A stretch of DNA of 64,000 nt from JAWSUT01 sp033549345 (lineage in GTDB: Bacteria; Bacillota; Dethiobacteria; Dethiobacterales; Dethiobacteraceae): contig JAWSUT010000001.1 of NCBI GenBank assembly GCA_033549345.1, positions 86,546 to 150,545 on the forward strand. The letters run 5' to 3'. The notes beneath the pieces were generated by a model. That model had not been told where the DNA came from. It made no database searches and was given only the letters and a program-made list of their open reading frames with translations. The position numbers were made by a program, and so were the translations under genes. Of the stretch, positions 1-8,328 are shown one piece after another (position 1 is the stretch's first letter; every line of letters starts with the position of its first letter).

Positions 1-947
1 GTATCCCTGCCGGAATCCTGCAGTGCGTAGGCACGGATTTTATTCACCAGGCCGATGCCGCGGCCTTCCTGACGCATATAAACCAGAACACCGACCCCTT
101 CTTCCTCGATCTGTCTCAGAGCGCTGGCCAGCTGCGAACCGCAGTCACAGCGCTGAGAGGAAAACACATCACCGGTCATGCATTCCGAATGAACACGCAC
201 CAGCACCGGTTCTTCAGGATTGATGTCGCCCTTGACAATGGCCAGGTGTTCCAAATTGTCCACAGAGTTTTCATAAGCAATAATCCGAAAATCCCCGTGA
301 ACGGTAGGCAGCTGCGCCTCCGCGGCACGCCAGACCAGTTTGTCTTTGTGCATCCGGTACCTGATCAGGTCGGCAATAGTAATAATCTTCAGATCATGCT
401 CACGGGCAAACTCCATCAATTGGGGTACTCTGGCCATGGTACCGTCTTCGTCCATAACTTCACAGATAACACCGGCCGGGTACAGTCCGGCCAGCATGGC
501 CAGATCAACAGCAGCTTCCGTATGGCCGGCGCGTCGCAGAACTCCACCCTGCATCGCTTTCAGCGGGAAAATGTGCCCGGGCCTGCGCAAATCCTGCGGC
601 CGGGTTTGTGGGTCAATCAAAACCCGGATTGTATGTGCGCGCTCACCCGCCGAAATTCCGGTGGTTGAGTCTGCCGAATCCACTGAAACAGTAAACGCCG
701 TAGTGTGTGCGTCGGTATTATGGGTGACCATCTGCGGCAGCTCCAGTTCTTCTACCCGCTCGGCCTGCAGGGGAGCACAAATCAACCCTCTCCCATATTT
801 AGCCATGAAGTTAATGGCTTTAGGTGTAGCTTTTTCTGCGGCCATAATCAGGTCGCCTTCGTTTTCACGGTCTTCATCATCTACCACAATAATCATTTTT
901 CCCTGCCGCAGCTCTGCGATTGCCTCTTCTGTCGTATTAAACTTCAT
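1..947 (-). CDS. ribBA: Bifunctional DHBP synthase / GTP cyclohydrolase II (3' end cut by window)
   Basis: This enzyme feeds both branches of riboflavin synthesis: RibB makes dihydroxybutanone phosphate from ribulose-5-phosphate, and RibA opens GTP. About 315 codons are visible. Residues 1-200 are the RibB domain, with the acidic DDEDRENEGDL motif near 23-33. From about residue 205 the RibA domain starts, with zinc cysteines C256, C267 and C269 (C-x10-C-x-C) and the RQEGRGIGL motif near 292-300. The ATG at 947 lies 16 bp after the ribE stop, so the gene is third in the riboswitch-led operon ribD-ribE-ribBA. The C-terminal part lies outside the window, and ribH would be expected next (inference). 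Confidence 0.96.
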   Translation of the reverse strand, partial: MKFNTTEEAIAELRQGKMIIVVDDEDRENEGDLIMAAEKATPKAINFMAKYGRGLICAPLQAERVEELELPQMVTHNTDAHTTAFTVSVDSADSTTGISAGERAHTIRVLIDPQTRPQDLRRPGHIFPLKAMQGGVLRRAGHTEAAVDLAMLAGLYPAGVICEVMDEDGTMARVPQLMEFAREHDLKIITIADLIRYRMHKDKLVWRAAEAQLPTVHGDFRIIAYENSVDNLEHLAIVKGDINPEEPVLVRVHSECMTGDVFSSQRCDCGSQLASALRQIEEEGVGVLVYMRQEGRGIGLVNKIRAYALQDSGRD

Positions 948-963
948 GTTTTCAACTCCTTGT

Positions 964-1617
964 TTATTGGAGGAAGCCGTTCGCCTTCAGGAACTCCATC
1001 GATATATCCTTCTTTTCCTCTGTTTCGCGCTGTATACCAAGCAGGCGTTCCACATACTTACCAATCATATCATTTTCCAGATTCACCGGGTCCCCCTTGC
1101 CCTTACTCCCCAGTGTTGTCAGTGAGGCTGTGTGGGGAATAACGGATACGGAAAAGGTCTCTGCGCCCACATCGGCCACGGTCAGAGAGATACCGTCCAC
1201 GGCCACACTGCCCTTGGGAATAATATAGCGCAGCACATCTCCGGGCGCGCTGAAGCGGAAAATAACGGCGTTTCCTTCAATTCGTTTTTCAGTAATTGTG
1301 CCGACGCCGTCCACATGGCCGCTGACCAGATGACCGCCCAGGCGGCCGCCCAGTGCAAGGGCGCGCTCCAGATTGACCGCGTCTTGGCTCTGCAGCCTGA
1401 ACAGATTGGATTTACGAAAAGTTTCCGGCATCACATCCGCAGTAAACTCGCGTGCGGAGAAAGATGTGACAGTCAGGCAAACGCCGTTTACGGCAATGCT
1501 GTCACCAAGACGGACATCCCGGAGCACTTTGTGCGCCGATACACTCAGTTTAGCAGAATCACCCTGCAGGGCCAGGGCTTTCACTTCACCCAGTTCTTCC
1601 ACAATCCCGGTAAACAT
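964..1617 (-). CDS. ribE: Riboflavin synthase alpha subunit
   Basis: The product dismutates two 6,7-dimethyl-8-ribityllumazine molecules to riboflavin, the last step of the pathway. The 217-aa length is normal. The N-terminal signature MFTGIVEE is present, and two lumazine-binding repeats are visible: residues 1-97, and 98-195 beginning near GHVDGVGTI. A GGGAGAAGG-type ribosome binding site precedes the ATG. The gene lies 20 bp downstream of ribD and upstream of ribBA in the same direction, so it shares the FMN riboswitch control. Nothing is missing. Confidence 0.97.
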   Translation of the reverse strand: MFTGIVEELGEVKALALQGDSAKLSVSAHKVLRDVRLGDSIAVNGVCLTVTSFSAREFTADVMPETFRKSNLFRLQSQDAVNLERALALGGRLGGHLVSGHVDGVGTITEKRIEGNAVIFRFSAPGDVLRYIIPKGSVAVDGISLTVADVGAETFSVSVIPHTASLTTLGSKGKGDPVNLENDMIGKYVERLLGIQRETEEKKDISMEFLKANGFLQ

Positions 1618-1637
1618 GTCTGCACCCCCTTCTCCCG

Positions 1638-2741
1638 TTAATCTCTATACTGAATATAGCCTGTAACCAGTAAATCCGTATCATAGTGACTAATCTCAAG
1701 ATCCGATACATGCCAGGCTTCTTCCACTGTGGCAACACCGATGCCACCCACTGGAGAAGGTGCCTGATCGCCCCCGAATATCAGGGGAGCCACAAAAAAG
1801 TATACCTTCTGAACCAGGCCGCTGGCCAGCAGGGAGTAGTTGAGCATGCTGCCCCCTTCCACCAGAACAGATGTGATCTGCCGGTTGCCGAGCTCGTCCA
1901 TGAGCAGGTCCAGCGGTACCCGACCGTTAAGGTCGGCGGGGAGCTGAACCACATCCACTCCTTTTTCCCGCAGAGCGGCCACATTTTCCTGCGGCGCAGT
2001 GTCTGTGGTAAAAATCAGGGTCGTTTCCGGTTTCTCGGTGACAACTTTCATATCCAGAGTGGTTTTTGCTTTACTGTCTACCACGATACGGAGCGGATTC
2101 TTGCCGCCTTCGGGTAAACGTGTGGTCAGGCTGGGATTGTCGGCCAGCAGCGTACCGATTCCCACCATAATGGCGTCGTTCTCGTTGCGAAGCCTGTGCC
2201 CGAATTCGCGGGAGCGTTCGCCGGATATCCAGCGTGACGCTTTGGTGCGCGTGGCTATCTTTCCATCCATGGTCATGGCGGCTTTCATGGAGACAAAAGG
2301 CCGCTTTTGCGTTATATACCTGATGAATGCTTCATTGAGGCGTTCCGCCTTATCCTGCAGGACGCCAGTTTTCACTTTAATGCCGGCCTGTTTGAGAATG
2401 TTCAGGCCCCGGCCGTTGACAAGCGGGTTGGGGTCCTGCATCGCAGCCACGACCTTCCTGACGCCGGCATCAATAATCCGGTCCGTGCAGGGCGGAGTTT
2501 TCCCCGTATGCGAGCAGGGTTCCAGTGTTACATACAATGTGGCACCGCGGGATTCTTCCCCCGCAGCTTCGATAGCGATGATTTCCGCGTGAGGCCCGCC
2601 GGCTTTTTGATGGTAACCTGTGCCGACAATCTCACCGTCCTTAACCAGGACGGCCCCTACCATAGGATTCGGGCTGGTTTCACCCGTACCCTGCGCGGCT
2701 AAATCAAGCGCGTGCCACATATACCGTTCGTCCGCATCCAT
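1638..2741 (-). CDS. ribD: Bifunctional riboflavin deaminase/reductase RibD
   Basis: RibD deaminates the pyrimidine product of GTP cyclohydrolase II and then reduces its ribosyl side chain. The N-terminal domain has the zinc deaminase signature: HAE (in HAEIIAIEAAG), then PCSHTGKTPPC. The C-terminal RibD_C reductase domain starts around residue 140. A longer reading from a GTG at 2762 is possible, but the GAGGTG ribosome binding site lies inside that extension and points to the ATG at 2741 (367 aa). It is the first gene of the rib operon, directly after the riboswitch and terminator. Confidence 0.96.
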   Translation of the reverse strand: MDADERYMWHALDLAAQGTGETSPNPMVGAVLVKDGEIVGTGYHQKAGGPHAEIIAIEAAGEESRGATLYVTLEPCSHTGKTPPCTDRIIDAGVRKVVAAMQDPNPLVNGRGLNILKQAGIKVKTGVLQDKAERLNEAFIRYITQKRPFVSMKAAMTMDGKIATRTKASRWISGERSREFGHRLRNENDAIMVGIGTLLADNPSLTTRLPEGGKNPLRIVVDSKAKTTLDMKVVTEKPETTLIFTTDTAPQENVAALREKGVDVVQLPADLNGRVPLDLLMDELGNRQITSVLVEGGSMLNYSLLASGLVQKVYFFVAPLIFGGDQAPSPVGGIGVATVEEAWHVSDLEISHYDTDLLVTGYIQYRD

Positions 2742-2773
2742 TTCTCTGTCAACACCTCGCACTATTTTTCTCG

Positions 2774-2804
2774 AAATAAAAACCCCGGGATATTCCCAGG
2801 GTTT
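2774..2804 (-). terminator. Riboswitch-controlled intrinsic terminator ahead of ribD
   Basis: On the minus strand AACCCTGGGA pairs with TCCCGGGGTT around a short loop and is followed by TTTTTATTT. It lies between the RFN element and ribD, where the expression platform of an FMN riboswitch is expected. FMN binding would favour it (known mechanism of RFN elements; inferred here). Confidence 0.8.
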
Positions 2805-2820
2805 TATGCATGGAAAAGAT

Positions 2821-2950
2821 GACTCCTTCTCCCATCCAGACTATACTGTCGGCTCCGGAGTTACACCGGATCAGCCTTTTACAGGCTCGCGGGCTTTACC
2901 GCCGGTTAGGAATTGAATTGGGTGTACCCATTCTCACCTGACCCTGAAGG
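2821..2950 (-). promoter_or_regulatory. FMN riboswitch (RFN element)
   Basis: On the minus strand the conserved RFN blocks appear in the canonical order: an AGGGTCAGGTG-like 5' block, ACCGGCGGTAAAGCCCGCGA, GATCCGGTGTAACTCCGGAG, CCGACAGTATAGTCTGGATG and GGGAGAAGGA. The outer P1 arms are the CTTC/GAAG-type ends at the two borders. It precedes ribD-ribE-ribBA and is followed by an intrinsic terminator, so FMN probably represses by premature termination. Confidence 0.97.
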
Positions 2951-2964
2951 AATATAACGCTATT

Positions 2965-2993
2965 ATTATAGCATAAAGACCGGCTTAAACCAA
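2965..2993 (-). promoter_or_regulatory. Sigma-A type promoter of the rib operon
   Basis: On the minus strand TTGGTT (2988-2993) and TATAAT (2965-2970) are separated by exactly 17 bp. Transcription would start just upstream of the RFN element. The -35 end overlaps the rpe stop region (2985), so the rib promoter sits at the very end of the preceding operon. Confidence 0.75.
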
Positions 2994-3638
2994 CTTTTTT
3001 TCAGTCTGCAGCATTTTGATGGCCAAAATAACATCATCCTGTCCGAACACGGCTGTTCCGGCCACCAGCACGGTGGCTCCTGCTGCCGTAACCCGGGATG
3101 CATTTTCACTGTTGATGCCGCCGTCAACCTGAATTTCCACCGGTCGGCCCGTCAGCAGATCTTTTAACTTTTTTATTTTTGGCAGGACCGCCGGAATAAA
3201 AGCCTGCCCGCCAAACCCGGGATTCACACTCATAATTAAAACCAGGTCCAAATCATCAAGAACATATTCAATGGCCGAAAGCGGAGTGGCGGGATTAAGG
3301 GCCACACCGGCCGTGATACCCAGCCCCCGAATCATCTGCACAACACGATGCAGGTGCTTGCAGGCCTCGGCGGAAACGGTAATCGAATCGGCACCGGCTT
3401 CAGCAAATCGCTGCAGGTAACGTTCCGGGTTTTCAATCATCAGATGGACATCGAAAAAAAGCCGGGATTGTTCACGTAAAGACCTAATCACCTGCGGGCC
3501 GAAGGTAATATTGGGCACAAAGTGACCGTCCATCACATCAAAATGAAGCCAGTGCGCCCCGCCTTCTTCCACTTTTTTCACTTCATCGGCCAGGCGGGAA
3601 AAATCGGCCGACAAGAGTGACGGTGCAATCTTGGGCAT
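2985..3638 (-). CDS. rpe: Ribulose-phosphate 3-epimerase
   Basis: It interconverts ribulose-5-phosphate and xylulose-5-phosphate in the pentose phosphate pathway. It is a 217-aa TIM barrel of normal length. The motifs LLSADF near the N-terminus, HFDVMDGHFVPN (metal and phosphate site), SVNPGFGGQ and QVDGGIN are present. The start at 3638 follows the rsgA stop by 3 bp. It is the last gene of the prpC-prkC-rsgA-rpe run. Its product also supplies the ribulose-5-phosphate used by RibB in the adjacent operon. Confidence 0.97.
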   Translation of the reverse strand: MPKIAPSLLSADFSRLADEVKKVEEGGAHWLHFDVMDGHFVPNITFGPQVIRSLREQSRLFFDVHLMIENPERYLQRFAEAGADSITVSAEACKHLHRVVQMIRGLGITAGVALNPATPLSAIEYVLDDLDLVLIMSVNPGFGGQAFIPAVLPKIKKLKDLLTGRPVEIQVDGGINSENASRVTAAGATVLVAGTAVFGQDDVILAIKMLQTEKKLV

Positions 3639-3641
3639 TTT

Positions 3642-4508
3642 CTAATAACTCCTCTCCTGCGCCGTGACTTCTTCGAGAAAGACCAGGTAGTGCTCATAGC
3701 GGCTTTTTGCTACCTCGCCGGAAGCCACAGCCTCTTTTACAGCACAGTCCGGTTCACTTTTATGCATACAGCCCGCAAAGCGGCAGTGGTGGGCAATCTG
3801 AACAAACTCGGGAAAACACAGCGGAAGATCTTCCCTTTTGACATCGGTCAGGTCCAGTTGACTGAAACCGGGAGTATCTGCAACCAGGCCGCCGCAGTCA
3901 AGTGATAATAGTTCCACATGACGTGTTGTGTGTTTCCCGCGTTTGAGTTTTTCGGATATTTCTCCTGTTCGCAGCCGCAGGCCCGGCTGGATGCGGTTAA
4001 GCAGCGAAGATTTACCGACACCGGATGGGCCGGCCAGGACAGAGACTCTGTCACAAAGTTCCCGCTGCAGTTCGGAAATCCCCCGCCCCAGTTTTGCGCT
4101 GGTCACCAGCAGTTTATAGCCCGCACGGCCGTATAGTGTATGCAAATATTCTTCTTCCTTATCATGGGGCAGATCATCTTTATTCAGGCAAATAAGCGCG
4201 CACAGATTCCTGTTTTCCGCCAGGACAAGCAGTCTGTCCAAAAGCTGAAGCGAGAGTGGCGGGTTCTGCGGAGCACAGACAATGACAACCTGATCTACAT
4301 TGGCAACCGGCGGCCGGGCCAGGTAAGTGTCCCGCTCCGCCACTGTTTCCAGTACTCCCTCAGTTCCGGAATGAACAGTAAATTCAACACGGTCTCCCAC
4401 AGCCGGGCTGATGCCGTCTTTTTTCAGCCGGCCGCGTGCCCGGCACTGAAATGTTTCGCCTTCAGCTGTGCGAACGCTGTAATAACTGCCGATCGCCCTG
4501 ACAATCAT
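3642..4508 (-). CDS. rsgA: Small ribosomal subunit biogenesis GTPase RsgA
   Basis: RsgA is a circularly permuted GTPase that acts in late 30S maturation. The 288-aa protein has an N-terminal OB-fold (about 1-65). The G motifs come in permuted order: G4 NKDD near 110, G1 GPSGVGKSS near 160, G3 DTPGF near 215. A C-terminal zinc knuckle has cysteines and a histidine in the pattern CRFAGCMHKSEPDC. It lies 28 bp after prkC. In other Firmicutes RsgA (CpgA) is a substrate of PrkC, in keeping with the clustering. Confidence 0.96.
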   Translation of the reverse strand: MIVRAIGSYYSVRTAEGETFQCRARGRLKKDGISPAVGDRVEFTVHSGTEGVLETVAERDTYLARPPVANVDQVVIVCAPQNPPLSLQLLDRLLVLAENRNLCALICLNKDDLPHDKEEEYLHTLYGRAGYKLLVTSAKLGRGISELQRELCDRVSVLAGPSGVGKSSLLNRIQPGLRLRTGEISEKLKRGKHTTRHVELLSLDCGGLVADTPGFSQLDLTDVKREDLPLCFPEFVQIAHHCRFAGCMHKSEPDCAVKEAVASGEVAKSRYEHYLVFLEEVTAQERSY

Positions 4509-4536
4509 GCCGCGCAGTGCTCATCACTCCCGTTTT

Positions 4537-6363
4537 TTATTCTTCAGGGAAGGTCCTGGTTTTTACCTGGTCCTGCCAGCGGACTTCAACTTCTCCGCTG
4601 CCCCAGCCATACGTTACAATCGGCTCCCCATCGTTTTCAAATGTTTCCGTGCGTTCGCCGTAGGCATCCCGCACAACTACTGTGACCGTTTCCCCTTCGG
4701 GAATCTCATCTGTGCTAATTCGAATCTCATGCTGCGGCAGAGTTGACGGGTCGGGACCCTGACTGACAGTCAGGTCCACATAATCACCGGGGCGAACTTC
4801 CTCATCGGGTTCAGGGAACTGTTCCATGACAAGTCCGGCAACATACCGGTCACTGTGTTCTTCCTTTATTCCGCGCAGCTCCAGGCCGTATAGCTCCAGC
4901 CAGTTTTTGGCATCCTCCACCGGAATACCGCGCAGATCCCGCATAGGAACCGGCCGCCCTCCCAGGCTCACCACAATCGTCACCGTGGAACCACGGGAAA
5001 TACGGTGCCCGCGCCCCGGATCCTGCTGAATGACAGTCCCCGACGGTGCCTCATCATGCCTTTCAACAAGCTCAACAACGAAGCCCTGGCTGTCAAGAAT
5101 AAGTTCTGCTTCCCGCTTCATTTTACCCACGACGTCTTCTACCTGAACCAAGTCCGGACCGGTACTGAGTACCAGCTCAATTTCACGGTTCACTTTAACC
5201 CGGCGCCCCGCGGAAGGGGTCTGACGAATCACATGACCGGAAGCAACAGAGTTACTGGCCGTCTGCTCCACAATGCGATATTCCAATCCGGCTTCGTCCA
5301 GCATATCGGCCGCACGGGACAGGCTCTCTCCCTCAACCGCGGGCACGTCCACTTCAGGAACGACAAAATAATTACGTAACGCAACGGAGGCGGTTACCAG
5401 CAGTGCAATGAACAGCAGTACACCGGCGATGATCGCCCAGCGTTTGCGCGGGCTGATTTTCTTTTTTGCCCGCTTTGTGGATTCAGGGCTGCGATCATCC
5501 CCTGCATCCGTCCCACCCACAGCAGTGTTTCTGTTTTTTGTTTCCCGGCCCATCAGCCAGTCAGACAGTTCTTCGGCAATCTCACGGGCCGACCCGTAGC
5601 GGTTTTGCGGGTCTTTTTCCACTGCCCTGAGAATAATCCTCTCCACAGCGGGGGGAATGTCCGGGTTCATGTCCCTGGGTTTGGGGATGGGTTCCTGCAG
5701 GTGCATCAGAGCCACGGAAACAGGAGAATCGCCACTGTAGGGAACTTTCCCTGTCAGCATCTCAAAGAGCACGATTCCCAGGGAGTATATATCCGACTTT
5801 TCCTCCGTCTGCGCACCCCGTGCCTGCTCCGGAGAAAAATAATGTACGGAGCCCAGAATCGCACCGTTATACGTAACCGTTGATGCGGTAACCGCCTGGG
5901 CAATCCCGAAATCAGTCACCTTAACACGGCCATCCTCGGTAATTAAAACATTATGAGGCTTAATATCACGGTGAATAATTCCGTGCTTATGCGCGTTACC
6001 CAGAGCATGTGCAATCTGACAGGCATAGTCTACTGCCATCCGTGCCGGCAGATGGCCTAAATCCTCAATGATTTCCTTAAGTGACTGCCCCTGGATGTAT
6101 TCCATGACAATATAGTGGATTCCGTCTTCATAACCCACGTCATAAATACTGACAATATTCGGATGAGACAGGCTGGCGGCGGCCTGGGCCTCGCGCCGGA
6201 AGCGGCGGACAAAATCCTGATCGCTTACATATTCCGGCCTGAGCACTTTTACCGTTACGTGACGGTTCAACAGGCTGTCCATGCCCTTAAAGACAAAGGC
6301 CGTTCCGCCGTCCCCGATTTTTTCCACCACCTGATAGCGGTTACCCAAAATTTTGCCGATCAT
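4537..6363 (-). CDS. prkC: PASTA-domain serine/threonine protein kinase
   Basis: This membrane kinase senses muropeptides or lipid II through external PASTA repeats. The 608 aa include a kinase domain at 10-270 (glycine loop GDGGTAF 18-24, Lys39, HRD 131-133, DFG 151-153, APE-like SPEQ near 177), a basic juxtamembrane region, one TM helix at about 309-329, three PASTA repeats at about 335-540, and a beta-rich C-terminal tail to 608. All catalytic residues are present. It is paired with its phosphatase prpC 30 bp upstream, the usual Firmicute arrangement. Confidence 0.96.
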   Translation of the reverse strand: MIGKILGNRYQVVEKIGDGGTAFVFKGMDSLLNRHVTVKVLRPEYVSDQDFVRRFRREAQAAASLSHPNIVSIYDVGYEDGIHYIVMEYIQGQSLKEIIEDLGHLPARMAVDYACQIAHALGNAHKHGIIHRDIKPHNVLITEDGRVKVTDFGIAQAVTASTVTYNGAILGSVHYFSPEQARGAQTEEKSDIYSLGIVLFEMLTGKVPYSGDSPVSVALMHLQEPIPKPRDMNPDIPPAVERIILRAVEKDPQNRYGSAREIAEELSDWLMGRETKNRNTAVGGTDAGDDRSPESTKRAKKKISPRKRWAIIAGVLLFIALLVTASVALRNYFVVPEVDVPAVEGESLSRAADMLDEAGLEYRIVEQTASNSVASGHVIRQTPSAGRRVKVNREIELVLSTGPDLVQVEDVVGKMKREAELILDSQGFVVELVERHDEAPSGTVIQQDPGRGHRISRGSTVTIVVSLGGRPVPMRDLRGIPVEDAKNWLELYGLELRGIKEEHSDRYVAGLVMEQFPEPDEEVRPGDYVDLTVSQGPDPSTLPQHEIRISTDEIPEGETVTVVVRDAYGERTETFENDGEPIVTYGWGSGEVEVRWQDQVKTRTFPEE

Positions 6364-6393
6364 CTCTTCACCTCAAGTCTTCCGGGCAAAAGT

Positions 6394-7146
6394 TTACGCC
6401 ACACAAAAAAGTACCGCAGTAATATTATCATGGCCACCCCGTTCATTGGCCAGCGCCACAAAACCGGCTAAAACGTCTTTTGGTTCACAGTCAGCCTGCA
6501 GCGCCTGGAGGATTTCACTTTCTTCTACCAGGCCGTGCAGTCCGTCCGTGCTGAGCAAGATTTTGTCTCCGGGCTGGAAAGACTGGGCCATAATATCAAA
6601 ACGGGCCACATCATCAGTCCCCAAAGCGCGTGTCAGAATATGGCGCTGCGGATGCCCGTTTGATTCTTCTTCACTAATCTGGCCGTTACGGAGCAGCTGT
6701 GAGACCAGGGTATGGTCTTCTGTCAGATGAATGAGTTCATTATTCCGAATCAGGCACGCGCGGCTGTCGCCGATATGCGCCACCCAGTATTGATTCCGTG
6801 CCTGTAAAACCATGGTCAGTGTCGTGCCCATGCCGGAACGTTCCGGCTTTAACTTTCCTTCTTCCAGTACGGCACGGTTTGCTGCGGCCAGCATGTCATG
6901 TAAAAAATACTGCAGGTTGCGGCCCTTATCCATGGCGGCAGTAATTTCGTCCCTGTGGTCAGTTAAATACCCTTTTAGCGTTACAAGAGCCAGGGCGCTG
7001 GCCACTTCACCGGCAGCGTGCCCACCCATGCCGTCTGCCACGGCACAAAGCAAGAACGGCTCACTGTGCCAGATAAGATAACGGTCTTCATTATTATCCC
7101 GGACTTTTCCCCTGTCAGTGATCCCGGCGGCTTTCAAATGCTTCAC
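6394..7146 (-). CDS. prpC: PP2C-family protein phosphatase
   Basis: A metal-dependent phosphatase that reverses PrkC phosphorylation. The 250 aa carry the PP2C signatures: NNEDRY near residue 18, VADGMGGHAAGE near 37, HIGDSRACL near 123, STDGL near 195 and GGHDNITAVL near the C-terminus, supplying the metal aspartates. It is a soluble cytosolic protein with no TM segment. It lies between rlmN (28 bp) and prkC (30 bp) in one polycistronic run. Confidence 0.96.
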   Translation of the reverse strand: MKHLKAAGITDRGKVRDNNEDRYLIWHSEPFLLCAVADGMGGHAAGEVASALALVTLKGYLTDHRDEITAAMDKGRNLQYFLHDMLAAANRAVLEEGKLKPERSGMGTTLTMVLQARNQYWVAHIGDSRACLIRNNELIHLTEDHTLVSQLLRNGQISEEESNGHPQRHILTRALGTDDVARFDIMAQSFQPGDKILLSTDGLHGLVEESEILQALQADCEPKDVLAGFVALANERGGHDNITAVLFCVA

Positions 7147-7174
7147 CCCTTGCTGATATTGCCCTTACAACACA

Positions 7175-8221
7175 TTAACAGTTTTCCGTAAAATTATTGC
7201 GCAATTGACCGCAGGCCGCAGCAATATCTGCACCCAGCCTGCGGCGAACGGTAACGTTCACCTTTCTGTCCCGCAGCATCCGGGCAAAACGGCCCACAAC
7301 CGGTTGGGGGCTGGGAGATAGGCCCAGTTCCGGCACCGCATTGAGTGGTATCAGGTTAACATGACTCAGGCGGCCCTTCAGCAGGGCAGCCAGCTCGGCA
7401 GCATGCTCAGGCTTGTCGTTTACTCCGTCTATGAGAATATATTCATATGTGATGCGGCGTCCCGTGACAGCGGCAAATTCATCGCAGGCGGCCAGGAGCG
7501 CCTCAAGAGGGTATTTTCTGTTTATCGGCATGATTTTATTGCGTAAAACATTGTTGGGTGCGTGCAGCGACACAGCAAGCGTCAGCGGCCGGCCGGCAGC
7601 AGCCAGTTCCCTGATTTTAGGGGCCAGGCCGGATGTGGACAGTGTGACGTGGCGCAGGCTCATGCCCAGCCTGTCGGGATCTTCTACTGCTTCCAGAAAA
7701 GACATTGTCTCAGTAAAGTTATCAAGCGGTTCACCGGAACCCATCAGTACCAGACTTTTTAGTTCCCTGCCCCGCTTCTGCAAAGAATGTTTAACCTGCA
7801 GGACCTGAGCCATAATCTCACCTGCAGTGAGGTTGCGAATAAAACCCGGCAGGCCCGACGCGCAAAACAGACAGCCCATCTTACAGCCGGCCTGCGTAGA
7901 GATACATGCGCTGTAGCCGGCTTCGTACGGCAGGATTACAGTCTCAACACTCTGCCCGTCGGAAAGTACAAACAAATATTTCTCCGTCCCGTCCCCGGAT
8001 ACCTGCCGGGTTTTTTCTTCTAAAAAGCCAAGCCGGCATATTTCACCCAGCCTGGCACGCAAATCTGTGGGGATGTTCGTCATTTCGGCAAATGAAACGG
8101 CGCCTTTCCGATAAACCCAATCAAGAATCTGCCCGGCCCTGTAAGCAGGCTGGCCGAGGCTCGCCAACAGCCCTTTGAGTTCTTTTGGCGAAAGCTGTAA
8201 AAGAGCAGCTTTCTCTTTCAT
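7175..8221 (-). CDS. rlmN: 23S rRNA/tRNA adenine-C2 methyltransferase RlmN
   Basis: This radical SAM enzyme methylates A2503 of 23S rRNA and A37 of some tRNAs. The 348-aa protein has the CxxxCxxC cluster motif at C113, C117 and C120. A C-terminal catalytic cysteine lies in the AAACG segment near residue 338. An AGGGATG ribosome binding site precedes the ATG. The gene starts a block after the rsmB terminator hairpin, but no clear promoter was seen in the 69-bp gap, so read-through from rsmB is possible. Confidence 0.95.
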   Translation of the reverse strand: MKEKAALLQLSPKELKGLLASLGQPAYRAGQILDWVYRKGAVSFAEMTNIPTDLRARLGEICRLGFLEEKTRQVSGDGTEKYLFVLSDGQSVETVILPYEAGYSACISTQAGCKMGCLFCASGLPGFIRNLTAGEIMAQVLQVKHSLQKRGRELKSLVLMGSGEPLDNFTETMSFLEAVEDPDRLGMSLRHVTLSTSGLAPKIRELAAAGRPLTLAVSLHAPNNVLRNKIMPINRKYPLEALLAACDEFAAVTGRRITYEYILIDGVNDKPEHAAELAALLKGRLSHVNLIPLNAVPELGLSPSPQPVVGRFARMLRDRKVNVTVRRRLGADIAAACGQLRNNFTENC

Positions 8222-8290
8222 ATTCTACACATCCCTGCAGGTTGGTGACTATCCGTGGCAGTCTGCACCAAGTATATCAAAATGCCCCCT

Positions 8291-8326
8291 AAAAAGCAAC
8301 GCGCAGCCCCTTCGGAGCCGCGCGTT
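8291..8326 (-). terminator. Intrinsic terminator after rsmB
   Basis: On the minus strand AACGCGCGGCTCC (8314-8326) pairs with GGGCTGCGCGTT (8298-8309) around a short GAAG-like loop, followed by GCTTTTT. It lies directly after the rsmB stop and would separate rsmB from rlmN, at least partly. Confidence 0.75.
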
Positions 8327-8328
8327 CG

